DNA from: Humibacter sp049446075
GTDB taxonomy: Bacteria > Actinomycetota > Actinomycetes > Actinomycetales > Microbacteriaceae
Reading direction: 5' to 3'
Length of the DNA: 64,000 nt
NCBI RefSeq assembly: GCF_049446075.1
Contig: NZ_JBMSEB010000001.1
Location: forward strand, 2,170,001 to 2,234,000
Below the pieces are notes generated by a model. It saw only the letters and a program-made list of their open reading frames with translations, searched no databases and was not told the DNA's origin. Position numbers and translations under genes: made by a program. Shown here one piece after another: positions 50,426 through 59,542 of the stretch (position 1 is the stretch's first letter; each line of letters begins with the position of its first letter).

Positions 50426-50533
50426 GTGACTTCTTTCGTGCAGATGGGTGGCGGCATCCGGAATGCGTCGCACGGTGTTGCTGCCGTCAGCGCGCGCGGT
50501 ACGCCGCGATCGGATGCCCGGGCCTCGTCGATT

Positions 50534-51412
50534 CTACCCGCCGTAGAGTACGCGCGGGCTGGGAGCGTCGCCCAGCGATCCGATCGCGACCGTGCCGTCG
50601 ACCTCGTCGTCATGCACGATCGAGGCTGCGAAGCCGGATGCCTCCAGGATGCCTGCGGTCGCGGATGCCTGCCTCCTACTGGTCTCGATGAGCACGTGGC
50701 CCCGAGGTGCGAGCCACTCGCGCGCCTCGGACACCACGCGGCGCTGCAGCGCGAGTCCGTCGTCACCGCCGTCGAGTGCCGCGTTCGCCTCGTGCTCGCG
50801 CGCCTCGGGCGGCATGAGTCGGATCTCGTCGGTCGGCACGTACGGCGCGTTCGCGACGATCACGTCGATGCTGCCGGCCAGCTGCTCGGGCAGCGGGCTG
50901 TAGAGGTCGCCCGTGTAGACCTTGGGCTCCACGCGAGCGTGTCGTGCGACGTCTTCATCCTCGGCGCGCGCCCCGAGCAAGAGGGCGACGTCGGCGAGGG
51001 TGCGGCGCGCGCATTCGGCGGCAGCCGGGTCGATGTCAGCGGCGTACACCGCCGCATCCGGACGCTCGGCCAGGACGGCGGCACCGATCGCACCCGCACC
51101 GCAGCACAGGTCGAGCACGACGGGTGCCGTCTGAGCAACACGGAGCGCCTCCCGCACCAGCACGCTGGTGCGTTGCCGGGGGACGAAGACCCCGGGAGCG
51201 ACGGTGACTCGCAGGCCGCGGAACTCCGCCCAGCCCAGGATGTACTCGAGCGGTTCGCCTGCGACCCGCCGGCTGACGAAGTCGTCAGTCTGGGCGGCAT
51301 CGACCGCCTCGTCGACGATCAGCCTCGCCTCGTCCTCGGCGAAGACGCACCCGGCCGCGCGGAGGCGTCGGACGATGGCGTCGAACTCGGCGGACTGGTG
51401 CGGTGTCGTCAT
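50534..51412 (-). CDS. PrmC-related N5-glutamine methyltransferase
   Basis: SAM-dependent methyltransferase of 292 residues, in the branch close to PrmC/HemK but shorter in the N-terminal domain. It has the VFVPRQRTSVLV segment, the SAM motif VVLDLCCGAGAIGAAVLAE (about 97-115), and IVANAPYVP, where PrmC has NPPY. The substitution to NAPY is seen in the 'putative protein N5-glutamine methyltransferase' subgroup, so substrate may differ from release factors. Start ATG 51412 overlaps the XRE regulator stop by 4 bp. Confidence 0.88.
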   Translation of the reverse strand: MTTPHQSAEFDAIVRRLRAAGCVFAEDEARLIVDEAVDAAQTDDFVSRRVAGEPLEYILGWAEFRGLRVTVAPGVFVPRQRTSVLVREALRVAQTAPVVLDLCCGAGAIGAAVLAERPDAAVYAADIDPAAAECARRTLADVALLLGARAEDEDVARHARVEPKVYTGDLYSPLPEQLAGSIDVIVANAPYVPTDEIRLMPPEAREHEANAALDGGDDGLALQRRVVSEAREWLAPRGHVLIETSRRQASATAGILEASGFAASIVHDDEVDGTVAIGSLGDAPSPRVLYGG

Positions 51413-52281
51413 GTGGCGAGGGTAGCCGTGCACGCCGGCACCTGGGCGCCGCTCGTGATGGCGGCGAGGCGGGCGGCGGCATCCGTTCCGGGAGCGGGCG
51501 TGTAGATGATCACGTGCAGGTCCGGGTGGTCGGACGGCACGAACTGGTGATGCTCCAACGTGAGCATGCCCGCAGCGGGATGCCGGAACACCCGCTCGCG
51601 CGACGCGAACCCCTCGATGTCGTGGGCGGCCCACGCCGAACGGAACTCCGGGCTCGCCTCCTCGAGACGCGCGACGAGGTCGAGGTAGGAGGGGTCGCCG
51701 AGGCGCGGGCCGGCATCCGCACGGAACTCGGCGACGAAGCGCCGGCTGGTCACGTCCCAGTCGGGAAGCAGCTCACGCACGTAGGGATCGGTGAAGACGA
51801 GCCAGAGCAGGTTGCGGTCTTCGGCACGTGCGCTCGCGACGCCCGGGTAGAGAGCGGCGTACGCCGCGTTCCATCCTGCGATGCGCCAGTCGGCAGTGAT
51901 CGTGTAGGCGGGTGAGCCGGCGAGCGCGTCCATGAGCCGTTGCAACTGTGCGGGCGCTGTGGCGACGGGGGCAGGGGCGGCGGCCGTCGCCGGCGAGTAG
52001 CCGGCCAGCGAGAGCAGGTACGCATGCTCTGTGACAGTGAGGCGCAGGGTGCGGGCCAGCGCGTCGAGCACCTGCCGGGACGGATGGATGTCCCGCCCCT
52101 GCTCGAGCCAGGTGTACCAGGTGACACTGACTCCGCTGAGGTACGACACCTCCTCGCGTCGTAGTCCGCTCGTGCGGGCGCGTCCTACGGGCGGCAGGCC
52201 GGCATCCGCCCGCGACAGATTCTCACGCCGCGCCCGAAGGAACGCACCGAGTTCCGACCTGCTCTGCTGCGGGATGCCCAC
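51409..52281 (-). CDS. XRE family regulator with MmyB-like ligand-binding domain
   Basis: A 290-residue regulator with an N-terminal helix-turn-helix (about 8-75, GLRREEVSYLSGVSVTWYTWLEQGRD) and a C-terminal MmyB-like (PAS-related) domain of about 170 residues (DWRIAGWNAAYAALYPG, LLWLVFTDPYVRELL, RVFRHPAAGMLTLEHHQF). Start GTG 52281. A perfect GCTAGTA-N7-TACTAGC palindrome 9 bp upstream is probably its own operator. It is translationally coupled to the PrmC-related gene, which may therefore be part of its regulon. Confidence 0.92.
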   Translation of the reverse strand: MGIPQQSRSELGAFLRARRENLSRADAGLPPVGRARTSGLRREEVSYLSGVSVTWYTWLEQGRDIHPSRQVLDALARTLRLTVTEHAYLLSLAGYSPATAAAPAPVATAPAQLQRLMDALAGSPAYTITADWRIAGWNAAYAALYPGVASARAEDRNLLWLVFTDPYVRELLPDWDVTSRRFVAEFRADAGPRLGDPSYLDLVARLEEASPEFRSAWAAHDIEGFASRERVFRHPAAGMLTLEHHQFVPSDHPDLHVIIYTPAPGTDAAARLAAITSGAQVPACTATLAT

Positions 52282-52289
52282 GTACCAAC

Positions 52290-52310
52290 GCTAGTACGGC
52301 GACTACTAGC
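52290..52310. promoter_or_regulatory. Palindromic operator before the XRE gene
   Basis: GCTAGTA-CGGCGAC-TACTAGC, perfect 7-base arms, 9 bp before the GTG start. The TACTAG half could double as a -10 box, so repressor binding would block transcription. No other copy in the window. Confidence 0.7.
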
Positions 52311-52419
52311 ATCCGTGCGCGAACGACCGCGGCCGCCCCGCTCGCTGGACGAACGACGGCGGGGCCGCCCCGATCCCGGGATAGCCCCGCCGCGTCAGCA
52401 CTGCGTCGTTACGCGCGCC

Positions 52420-55400
52420 TCACTTGCGCACGAACGTCACCGTGTAGGTCTGCGAGGTCGTGCCGTCGACCGCGACCACTTTCACCATCGCGACGGGGTC
52501 GCGCTTGGTGGCCTGGTCGATCGTGACGGTCGCGTTCGCGTCGGTGGGCACCGCGACGACGACCGGCGGAGTCGGGCCGGACGCCGACACCTGGTAGGTG
52601 TTCGTCGCCGGGTCGAATCCACTGATCGCAGTGTTGCCGACCCGCAGTGCGGCCAGCGTCGCGACGGACGACGGGGCAGGCGCGGCCACGTTGATCGCGA
52701 CTTCGGAGATCTTCGTGTAGTAGTTCAGCGACAGCTGCAGACGCAGCGCCGAGGTCGTCACCGGAGTGAACGGCACGGGCGTCGTCGCGTCATTGGAGAA
52801 CGCGGTGACACCGACCGCCGAGGTGTTCACCCAGTTGCCACCGGCGTCGCGGTACTGCACCGTGATCGCGAGCGGCGCGCGCTCGGTCGGCGTGACATCC
52901 ACCGAGCTCGCGCTGCGGGAGGACCCCAGCTCGTACGTGAGCGTGTCGGCGCTTATGCCACCGTTCTTCCAGTCCGACCAGTAGTTCGAGGTGCTCACGG
53001 TGCCGTCGCACGTGCGTGACGCCGCATACGAACCCTCGGTGTAACCAGCACTGACGGTTACCGGCGTGCCCGGACCGCACAGGTCGCTGCTTCCCCCTTC
53101 GCCCACGACGATGACGTTCAGCGTCGCCGGAAGATCGGGCGAGCCGGTCACATTGGAGGCCACGGAACCGGCAACGGACACGACGCCAGGGGAGGCGAAG
53201 GATGCGTCGCTCAGCGCGCCCCAGCTCCACGTCGCGTCGACCGGGAAGCTCTCATCCGCGACGTCGCCGATGCGTGCCTGAACGGTGCCGGGCGCCGCCG
53301 ACTCGACGGCACTCAGCGCAGTGCCGGCCGGGACCGTGACGGATGTCGGATCCGTGACCGCGTAGGGCCCCGCGACGACGAGCACGGTACCAGTGACCCG
53401 GTTGCCGAACACGTCGGTGGCCGTGCCCTTCACAGCGGTCGACCCCTCCTTGCTCCAAGCCGACTTCGGCACGGTCTGCCACGTGACCGGCACGGGCGTG
53501 CCGTTGCCCCAGGCGTACGTCGGCGTCAGCGTTGCCGGCAGGGTCGGCGGAGTGCCGACCGGCGTCGGCACGACCTGCTGAACAGCACCGGTCGGCGTGA
53601 TCGAGCGAAGCGACCAGGCCTGGTTCGTGCCGCCCGTTGAGCCGTAGACGCCGACTGCCGAGCCGTTCTTGGTCGCCTGCCCGCCCACGTCTAGTGCCGC
53701 GGAGAGGGCTTTGTTCACGAGGGAGTAGGTGCTGCCATCGGTGGTCTGCAGCGCCCAGAGCGCGTTCGGGTCGGCCTTCGCCGCATCGAGCGTGAGCGAA
53801 CTGATGGCCGTTCCCGAGCTCGTGGCCGTGAGTACGCCGCCACTGGGCGTGGTCAGCACGTACTGCTTGGTTGCATGCTGGGCCGCGTCCTGAACCCGGT
53901 GGAAGGTCCACTTCTGGGTCGTGGCCGCATCGGTCGTCGTTGCCGGGGTGGTGATGGTCGTGGCGGTCGTCGACGAAGAGGCCGAGGCATCCGTCAGCGC
54001 GAGCCCGGACTGGATGCCCGCGAGCTGGTAGGTGGCGCCGTCGCGAACATCCGCAACCGCTCCCGAAACGCCCTTCACGACGAGTGTCGTGACGGAACCG
54101 GCTGGCACCGTGACGGTGGCCGACTTGCCACTGAGGTCCACGGCCACCGGTGCCTGCTTGACGATGCCCGTCGCCTTGATCTGGGCGATGGTGCCGTCTG
54201 AGGACGCGTCGGGTGCGGTGCTCTCGTATGCCGTGACGGTCGCGCCGCGGGCGATGTCGGCGAACTTGGACAGGTCGATGGTGACCGTCTGCGCGCTCGA
54301 GCCCGGGTTGGAGTGCACGATCGTGGCGGTCTTGCCGTCGCTGCCGATCGCGGCCGTCGAGGACGCGTCGTTCGTCGGCACGAGCTGGTCACCCGGGTGG
54401 ATGAAGTTCGTGTAGTTGCGCAGCACGTTGAACTTGGAGTTCAGCTTGATGCCGCACTCCGGAACGCCCGAGGTGGAGCCGCCGTTCGCCGCCACTCGCC
54501 GAGCCGACAGGAACGCCACCTTGTCTCCCTGCGGCGCAGCACCTGCACTCTTCAGCACGGCGTTCGTCGTGGTGTCGTAGTACTTGCAGTCGAAGTCGAT
54601 GTAGGCCTCGCCCCAGTTCAGCTTCTCGTTGACCTGCATGTTGTAGTAGTCCTCGACCGGCTGCCAGAGCACCCACGACGCCGGACGCAGACCGTTCAGA
54701 TCACCGTTGATCTGGTTCGCGAAGCCGAGCGCGTTCGTCATCGACGATGGCACGAATCCGCTCGAGTCCCAGTTGCCCTCGACCTCGCTCATCCACAGCT
54801 TCTTGTCGGCGCTCGTGGCACGGTCTCGCACCTGGAGCCTGGCGGAGGTGCCGTAAGCGTGAGTGTTCAGCTGGCTGACGGCCGCTTGAGCAGCAGCCGG
54901 GTAGGAATCCCAGTCGGTCACGAAGAGGGAGGTGTTCGTCTCGTCCATCGCGGCGATCTTGGTCTTCGATCCCGCCTGGGTCAGCGCGTTCTGCAGCGAT
55001 GCGATGACGGGCGGCTGCTGGTCCGCACCGACGTGCATGCCCTCCTGGCCGCCGGTCTTCGGCACGCCGTTCACGAGCGTCGTGCCCCAGTAGTTGGTGT
55101 TGGGCTCGTTGAACGGGTCGAGGGTCTGGAACCGGATCCCGTACTGCTTCTCGAGGTGCTGGGTCACCGTCGTGAGGTATTGCGTGTACTTGTCGACGGC
55201 ATCCGTGCTCAGCTGCTGCGCCGTCGAGTTGAAGCCACCTGACACGTAGCCGGACTCGGTCATGAACCAGGGCGCCGAGTTCGCGAACGCCTCGAGACCT
55301 GTGATGTCGCGGTCTTTCGCGAGCTTGGAGAGCCACCAGCGCTGCGTGGCGTCCTGGCTCCAGTCGTAGTACGCGCCGTTGGTCGCGTCGAAGTCGGAGA

Positions 55401-55878
55401 GGATGGCGGACTTGTTCGCAAGCGTCGTGGTGTCGCCGGCGTACAGGCCGCTCTTTCCCGTTGTGTCGGCCTTCCAGTAGCCGTCCACCGCACCACCCGG
55501 GCGCAGGTAGTCGGCCACGTCGCTCGCGTTGCCGCCGCCGATGTTGTAGCGGGCGACCGTGAGGTCGAGGCCGTCCTTGCCGAAGAGCAGGTCGTAGAGC
55601 TGATTCTTCAGGGCGTCCGGGTACCCGCCCGTCGCATTGGCGAACCACGCGAGCGACGTGCCCCAGCCCTGGAACGGCCCTGAGGCATCCCACGGGTTGG
55701 GCGTGATCGTCACTGCGCTGCCGGGTGCCGCTGCCGCATCGGATCCTGCTGCAACGGCCGGCGTGAGGCCTGCGCCCGCCAGCGTCGCGCCGAGCGCGGT
55801 GGCCAGGAGGCCCATCAGCAGTGACCGGCGCCGACGGGAACGCCCGGTGGCGGCCCCTCTTGCCCTGGAATTCATCAT
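52420..55878 (-). CDS. Secreted multidomain glycoside hydrolase family 30 enzyme (endo-beta-1,6-galactanase type)
   Basis: An 1152-residue secreted glycanase. A signal peptide (about 1-43) carries an RSRRRRSLL motif that could direct Tat export. The GH30 catalytic domain (about 55-600) has the acid/base Glu in DPFNEPNTNYW and the nucleophile Glu in LWMSEVEGNWD. It is followed by a ricin-B-like carbohydrate-binding domain (about 630-760), a bacterial Ig-like domain (about 775-900), an F5/8 type C-like domain (about 905-1055) and a cadherin-like beta-sandwich tail. Similarity to endo-beta-1,6-galactanases suggests plant or fungal galactan as substrate. A LacI-type palindrome lies upstream. Confidence 0.93.
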   Translation of the reverse strand: MMNSRARGAATGRSRRRRSLLMGLLATALGATLAGAGLTPAVAAGSDAAAAPGSAVTITPNPWDASGPFQGWGTSLAWFANATGGYPDALKNQLYDLLFGKDGLDLTVARYNIGGGNASDVADYLRPGGAVDGYWKADTTGKSGLYAGDTTTLANKSAILSDFDATNGAYYDWSQDATQRWWLSKLAKDRDITGLEAFANSAPWFMTESGYVSGGFNSTAQQLSTDAVDKYTQYLTTVTQHLEKQYGIRFQTLDPFNEPNTNYWGTTLVNGVPKTGGQEGMHVGADQQPPVIASLQNALTQAGSKTKIAAMDETNTSLFVTDWDSYPAAAQAAVSQLNTHAYGTSARLQVRDRATSADKKLWMSEVEGNWDSSGFVPSSMTNALGFANQINGDLNGLRPASWVLWQPVEDYYNMQVNEKLNWGEAYIDFDCKYYDTTTNAVLKSAGAAPQGDKVAFLSARRVAANGGSTSGVPECGIKLNSKFNVLRNYTNFIHPGDQLVPTNDASSTAAIGSDGKTATIVHSNPGSSAQTVTIDLSKFADIARGATVTAYESTAPDASSDGTIAQIKATGIVKQAPVAVDLSGKSATVTVPAGSVTTLVVKGVSGAVADVRDGATYQLAGIQSGLALTDASASSSTTATTITTPATTTDAATTQKWTFHRVQDAAQHATKQYVLTTPSGGVLTATSSGTAISSLTLDAAKADPNALWALQTTDGSTYSLVNKALSAALDVGGQATKNGSAVGVYGSTGGTNQAWSLRSITPTGAVQQVVPTPVGTPPTLPATLTPTYAWGNGTPVPVTWQTVPKSAWSKEGSTAVKGTATDVFGNRVTGTVLVVAGPYAVTDPTSVTVPAGTALSAVESAAPGTVQARIGDVADESFPVDATWSWGALSDASFASPGVVSVAGSVASNVTGSPDLPATLNVIVVGEGGSSDLCGPGTPVTVSAGYTEGSYAASRTCDGTVSTSNYWSDWKNGGISADTLTYELGSSRSASSVDVTPTERAPLAITVQYRDAGGNWVNTSAVGVTAFSNDATTPVPFTPVTTSALRLQLSLNYYTKISEVAINVAAPAPSSVATLAALRVGNTAISGFDPATNTYQVSASGPTPPVVVAVPTDANATVTIDQATKRDPVAMVKVVAVDGTTSQTYTVTFVRK

Positions 55879-55953
55879 CGACCTTTCGAAGAAGCCGCGA
55901 CCAGGCGACCCCGACGAGAAATTCCGCGAGGGGCGACACTGGCCCTAGGAAGA

Positions 55954-55975
55954 AGAATGTTTACGCAAACATTCT
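55954..55975. promoter_or_regulatory. LacI/GalR-type operator between GH30 and MFS genes
   Basis: Perfect 9-base arms AGAATGTTT and AAACATTCT around ACGC; the core TGTTTACGCAAACA is a classical LacI-family operator. It lies 76 bp upstream of the GH30 start and 96 bp upstream of the MFS start. No LacI gene is in the window. Confidence 0.85.
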
Positions 55976-56070
55976 GGATGCGAGTTCATCGTAGGATGCG
56001 CCCCGTCCGGGTGTCAATGGATGCGCGCGCCCCTACCCTCTATAGGGTCACCAGAACGAAGCGAGGCCCA

Positions 56071-57306
56071 TTGTCGTCCACCGACTCGGCCGCAGCGCGC
56101 ACCGATCCGTTGGTGCGCGGCGGCATGTTGCTGATCGCCCTGCTGTTGATCGCCGCCAACCTGCGTGCCGCCATCACACCGGTCGGCCCGCTGATCGGCG
56201 ACATCCGCAGCGATCTCGGCATCAGCGCCGTGACGGCATCCGTGCTCATCTCGATTCCGCTCGTCGCGTTCGGCTTGTTCTCGCCCGTCGCGCCGCTGCT
56301 CGCCGCCCGGCTCGGCATCGAGCGCACGCTCGGAATGGCGCTGATCGCCCTCGCGATCGGTATCATCGCTCGCTCCTGGCCGGGGCAGGTCACCCTGTGG
56401 GTCGGCACGGTGCTCCTCGGGTTGGCGATCGCACTCATCAACGTGCTGCTGCCCGCCCTCGTGAAACGCGACTATCCGTCACGCGTCGGGTCCGTCACCG
56501 GCACGTATTCCGCGGTCCAGTCCGGCCTCGCGGCCATCGCAGCGGGAGTCGCGGTCCCGATAGCGGATGCCTCGCAGCACGGCTGGCGGATCTCCCTCGG
56601 CATCTGGGCGGGGCTGGCCCTTGTGGCGTTCGCCGTCTTCCTCCCGCAGCTGCGGCGCGGCCCCGAGCCACTCGCGCCGCAGCCCGAGCACGATGAGTCG
56701 GGGGCCACGAACCGGTACCGCTCACCGTGGGGCGCTGCTCTCGCCTGGCAGGTGACCCTTTTCATGGGGCTGCAGTCGACCATCTACTACACGGTGATCA
56801 CGTGGTGGCCTGCGGTCGAGCAGGCGGGCGGCGTCTCGCCTGCGGTCGCCGGGTGGCATCAGTTCGCCTACCAGATGTTCGGCCTGGCCGGAACGGTGGT
56901 GTGTGCGGCGACGATCAACCGGCTGAGCGACCAGCGCCTCATGGCGGTCGTGGTGAGCGTGTTCATGTTCGCAGGCATCCTCGGCCAACTGGCGGCACCG
57001 GCCCTCGGGCTGCTCTGGATCTCGCTCATCGGCCTGGGATCCGGCGGCTCGATCGTGCTGGCGCTCGCGCTCCTCGGGCTGCGCACCCACCACCACGGCC
57101 AGTCGGCTTCGCTCTCCGGCATGGCGCAGTCGATGGGCTATCTGTTGGCCGCGACCGGGCCCATCGTGATCAGCATCCTGCACGACGCGACGGACGCCTG
57201 GGTGCTGCCCCTCGTGGTGCTGCTGTGCGTGGTTGCGGCGCAGGTGGTCTTCGGCGTGCTCGGCGGCCGCGACCGCCAACTCGGCATGCGGCCGTCCGAC
57301 CGCTGA
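56071..57306 (+). CDS. MFS transporter, CynX/NimT family
   Basis: A 411-residue major facilitator with 12 helices in the CynX/NimT group (cyanate or 2-nitroimidazole transport proteins). The core opens LLIALLLIAANLRAAITPVGPLIGDIRSDLGIS, a group hallmark. A TTG start at 56071 has AGCGAGG before it; the longer frame would place the start in the LacI operator. The motif ACCCT-CTAT-AGGGT (about 56033-56047) lies between the operator and start. Its link to the GH30 gene is only by shared control region; the substrate is unknown. It is followed by vanH. Confidence 0.85.
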   Translation: MSSTDSAAARTDPLVRGGMLLIALLLIAANLRAAITPVGPLIGDIRSDLGISAVTASVLISIPLVAFGLFSPVAPLLAARLGIERTLGMALIALAIGIIARSWPGQVTLWVGTVLLGLAIALINVLLPALVKRDYPSRVGSVTGTYSAVQSGLAAIAAGVAVPIADASQHGWRISLGIWAGLALVAFAVFLPQLRRGPEPLAPQPEHDESGATNRYRSPWGAALAWQVTLFMGLQSTIYYTVITWWPAVEQAGGVSPAVAGWHQFAYQMFGLAGTVVCAATINRLSDQRLMAVVVSVFMFAGILGQLAAPALGLLWISLIGLGSGGSIVLALALLGLRTHHHGQSASLSGMAQSMGYLLAATGPIVISILHDATDAWVLPLVVLLCVVAAQVVFGVLGGRDRQLGMRPSDR

Positions 57307-57334
57307 CACCAACCGTCCGAAGCTACCGGGCACC

Positions 57335-57359
57335 GCATATCGCCGGCATATCGAAAACC
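57335..57359 (+). promoter_or_regulatory. Putative VanR operator upstream of vanH
   Basis: A 25-bp motif made of two direct half-sites GCATATCG spaced by 11 bp, then AAAACC. The same motif occurs before vanR with 21 of 25 bases identical. An 11-bp direct-repeat spacing is normal for OmpR/PhoB-type regulators such as VanR. Confidence 0.75.
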
Positions 57360-57399
57360 CGATACGCCCTCGCAACACCGCTCCGCGTTGGCTGGGCGC

Positions 57400-58509
57400 A
57401 TGGCCGACAGCGAACAGATGCGACGCGAGCACGTGCGCGCGCAACAGGCGCACACCGGGCCGACGACCGTGCGGCCTGCTTCCCCCTCTTCCCTATTGAC
57501 CGCCGCGCGCCATCGCGAGGCCTCCCGCCGCAAGGATGCCGCCGTCACGAGAACCGCGATCGCCGTCTACGGCTGCGAGGGCGACGAAGCCGAGGAGTTC
57601 CATCGGCTCGCGCCACGCTTCGGCATCGCCCCGAGAATCACCGCAGAGCCGCTCTGCGAAGCGAACGTGCACCTCGCCATCGGGCAGCGATGCGTGAGCG
57701 TCGGCCACAAGACCCGGGTCTCGAACGCCACCCTCCGGCTGCTCGGCAAGATCGGCGTCCGGTACCTCTCGACGCGCAGCACGGGGCACAACCACATCGA
57801 CGCGGAGTTCGCCAGGAGCGTCGGAATCATGGTCGAGGGCGTCGCGTATTCGCCGGACAGCGTGGCCGATTACACGGTGATGCTCATGCTGATGGCTCTG
57901 CGCAACGCGAAGTCGGTCATCACGCGGGCAGAGGCGCACGACTTCAGGCTGCATCCGGTGCGCGGAAGGGAGCTGCGCGACACGACCGTCGGAGTTCTTG
58001 GAACAGGTCGCATAGGTGCTGCTGTCATCGAGCGGCTCCGTGGATTCGGATGCCGCGTGCTGGCGTACGACAGGAGCCCGAAGACATCCGCGCAGTACGT
58101 CGGCCTCGATGAGCTGATGCGCTCAAGCGACATCGTCACGCTGCACACACCCTTGACGCCCGAGACCACCCATCTCATCGACCGACGGCGGCTCGCGCTC
58201 ATGAAGAGCGATGCGTTCGTCGTCAACACGGGACGCGGACAGCTCATCGACACCATTGCCCTGCTGTCCGCGTTGGAGAACGGCGAACTCGGCGGTGCCG
58301 CGCTCGACGTGCTCGAGGGAGAAGACGGCATCTTCTACGCCGATCGCAGGAACTCGCCGATCGACAACCAGCTGCTCCTCCGGTTGCAGCAGCTCCCGAA
58401 CGTGATCATCACGCCGCACACCGCGTACTACACCGACCACGCACTCGCCGACACGGTGAAGAACACCATCATCAACTGCCTCGAGTTCGAAGGACATCAG
58501 CATGCTTAA
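57400..58509 (+). CDS. vanH: D-lactate dehydrogenase VanH
   Basis: NADH-dependent D-2-hydroxyacid dehydrogenase that makes D-lactate from pyruvate for D-Ala-D-Lac synthesis. The core begins near residue 48 with TAIAVYGCEGDEAEEFHRLAPRFG. Further hallmarks: CVSVGHKTRVSNATLR, YLSTRSTGHNHID, AYSPDSVADYTVMLMLMALRNAK, the Rossmann GVLGTGRIGAAVIERLRGFGCRV, VVNTGRGQLIDT, and a closing VIITPHTAYYTDHALADTV. ATG 57400 gives 369 residues, about 30-45 more than relatives; no ATG, GTG or TTG exists between TTG 57496 and the core, so the N-terminal start is uncertain. It overlaps vanA by 8 bp. Confidence 0.93.
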   Translation: MADSEQMRREHVRAQQAHTGPTTVRPASPSSLLTAARHREASRRKDAAVTRTAIAVYGCEGDEAEEFHRLAPRFGIAPRITAEPLCEANVHLAIGQRCVSVGHKTRVSNATLRLLGKIGVRYLSTRSTGHNHIDAEFARSVGIMVEGVAYSPDSVADYTVMLMLMALRNAKSVITRAEAHDFRLHPVRGRELRDTTVGVLGTGRIGAAVIERLRGFGCRVLAYDRSPKTSAQYVGLDELMRSSDIVTLHTPLTPETTHLIDRRRLALMKSDAFVVNTGRGQLIDTIALLSALENGELGGAALDVLEGEDGIFYADRRNSPIDNQLLLRLQQLPNVIITPHTAYYTDHALADTVKNTIINCLEFEGHQHA

Positions 58510-59542
58510 GACGAAGATCGCGATCATCTTCGGCGGGGTCTCCGAAGAGCACCCCGTTTCCGTCAAGTCGGCCCAGGAAGTCGCCAGGAACCTCAACCTC
58601 GCCAAGTACGAGCCGTACTACGTGGGCATCACGACGAGCGGCGAATGGCGGCTCTGCGACAGCCCGCGCCCCGGCTGGGACGACGGAGACGGGCAGGCCG
58701 TAACGCTGTCACCCGACCGCCACGTTCACGGGCTGCTGGTCGAGGCGAACGGGGCGAGCACGCGCATCCGCATCGATGTCGTGCTTCCCGTTCTGCACGG
58801 CAGATTCGGCGAGGACGGCGCGGCACAGGGCCTGCTCGAGCTCTCCGGCATCCCGTATGCGGGCTGCGACATCCAGAGCTCGGCCCTCGCGATGGACAAG
58901 TCCCTCGCGTACCTGGTGGCCCGAAGCGCGGGGATAGCCACTCCCACGTTCTGGACCATCACGGGCGAGGGGCATGTCGATCCAGTGCGCCCTTCGTATC
59001 CGGTTTTCGTGAAGCCCGCGCGCTCAGGGTCGTCGTTCGGCGTCACCCGAGTCGACAGCAGGGAAGACCTTGCGAGAGCGGTGTCGAACGCCCACAGGTA
59101 CGACTCGAAGGTGCTGATCGAAGAGGCAGTGGTGGGCAGCGAGGTGGGATGCGCCGTTCTCGAGACCGATAACGAGCTGATTGTTGGCGAGGTGGATCAG
59201 ATCCGGCTCTCGCACGGCTTCTTCCGCATTCACCAGGAAGACGAGCCGGAGGTGCGCTCCGAGAACTCGACCATCATCGTGCCTGCCGAGATCTCGCCGG
59301 AGGCCCGTCAGCGCGTCAAGCAGACAGCACGAGACGTGTACCGCGCGCTCGGATGCCGTGGCCTGGCTCGCGTCGACCTGTTCCTGAAAGACGACGGCGA
59401 GGTCGTGCTGAACGAGGTCAACACGTTCCCCGGCATGACCTCGTACAGCCGCTACCCGCGCATGATGGCCGCTGCGGGCATCCCGTTGGCCGAGGTCATC
59501 GACCGACTGGTGTCGTTCGCGCTGACCGGGCGGCGGCGATGA
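58502..59542 (+). CDS. vanA: D-alanine--D-lactate ligase VanA type
   Basis: ATP-grasp ligase, 346 residues, that joins D-Ala to D-Lac, giving peptidoglycan precursors with low affinity for vancomycin. Core features: KIAIIFGGVSEEHPVSVKSA, VLPVLHGRFGEDGAAQGLLELSG, VFVKPARSGSSFGV, LGCRGLARVDLFL and NEVNTFPGMTSYSRYPRMM. The specificity loop reads GFFRIHQEDEPE, and its His is residue 244, as in enterococcal VanA, where His244 favours D-lactate. Ordinary D-Ala-D-Ala ligases have a Tyr-Lys pair instead. It overlaps vanX by ATGA. Confidence 0.95.
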   Translation: MLKTKIAIIFGGVSEEHPVSVKSAQEVARNLNLAKYEPYYVGITTSGEWRLCDSPRPGWDDGDGQAVTLSPDRHVHGLLVEANGASTRIRIDVVLPVLHGRFGEDGAAQGLLELSGIPYAGCDIQSSALAMDKSLAYLVARSAGIATPTFWTITGEGHVDPVRPSYPVFVKPARSGSSFGVTRVDSREDLARAVSNAHRYDSKVLIEEAVVGSEVGCAVLETDNELIVGEVDQIRLSHGFFRIHQEDEPEVRSENSTIIVPAEISPEARQRVKQTARDVYRALGCRGLARVDLFLKDDGEVVLNEVNTFPGMTSYSRYPRMMAAAGIPLAEVIDRLVSFALTGRRR

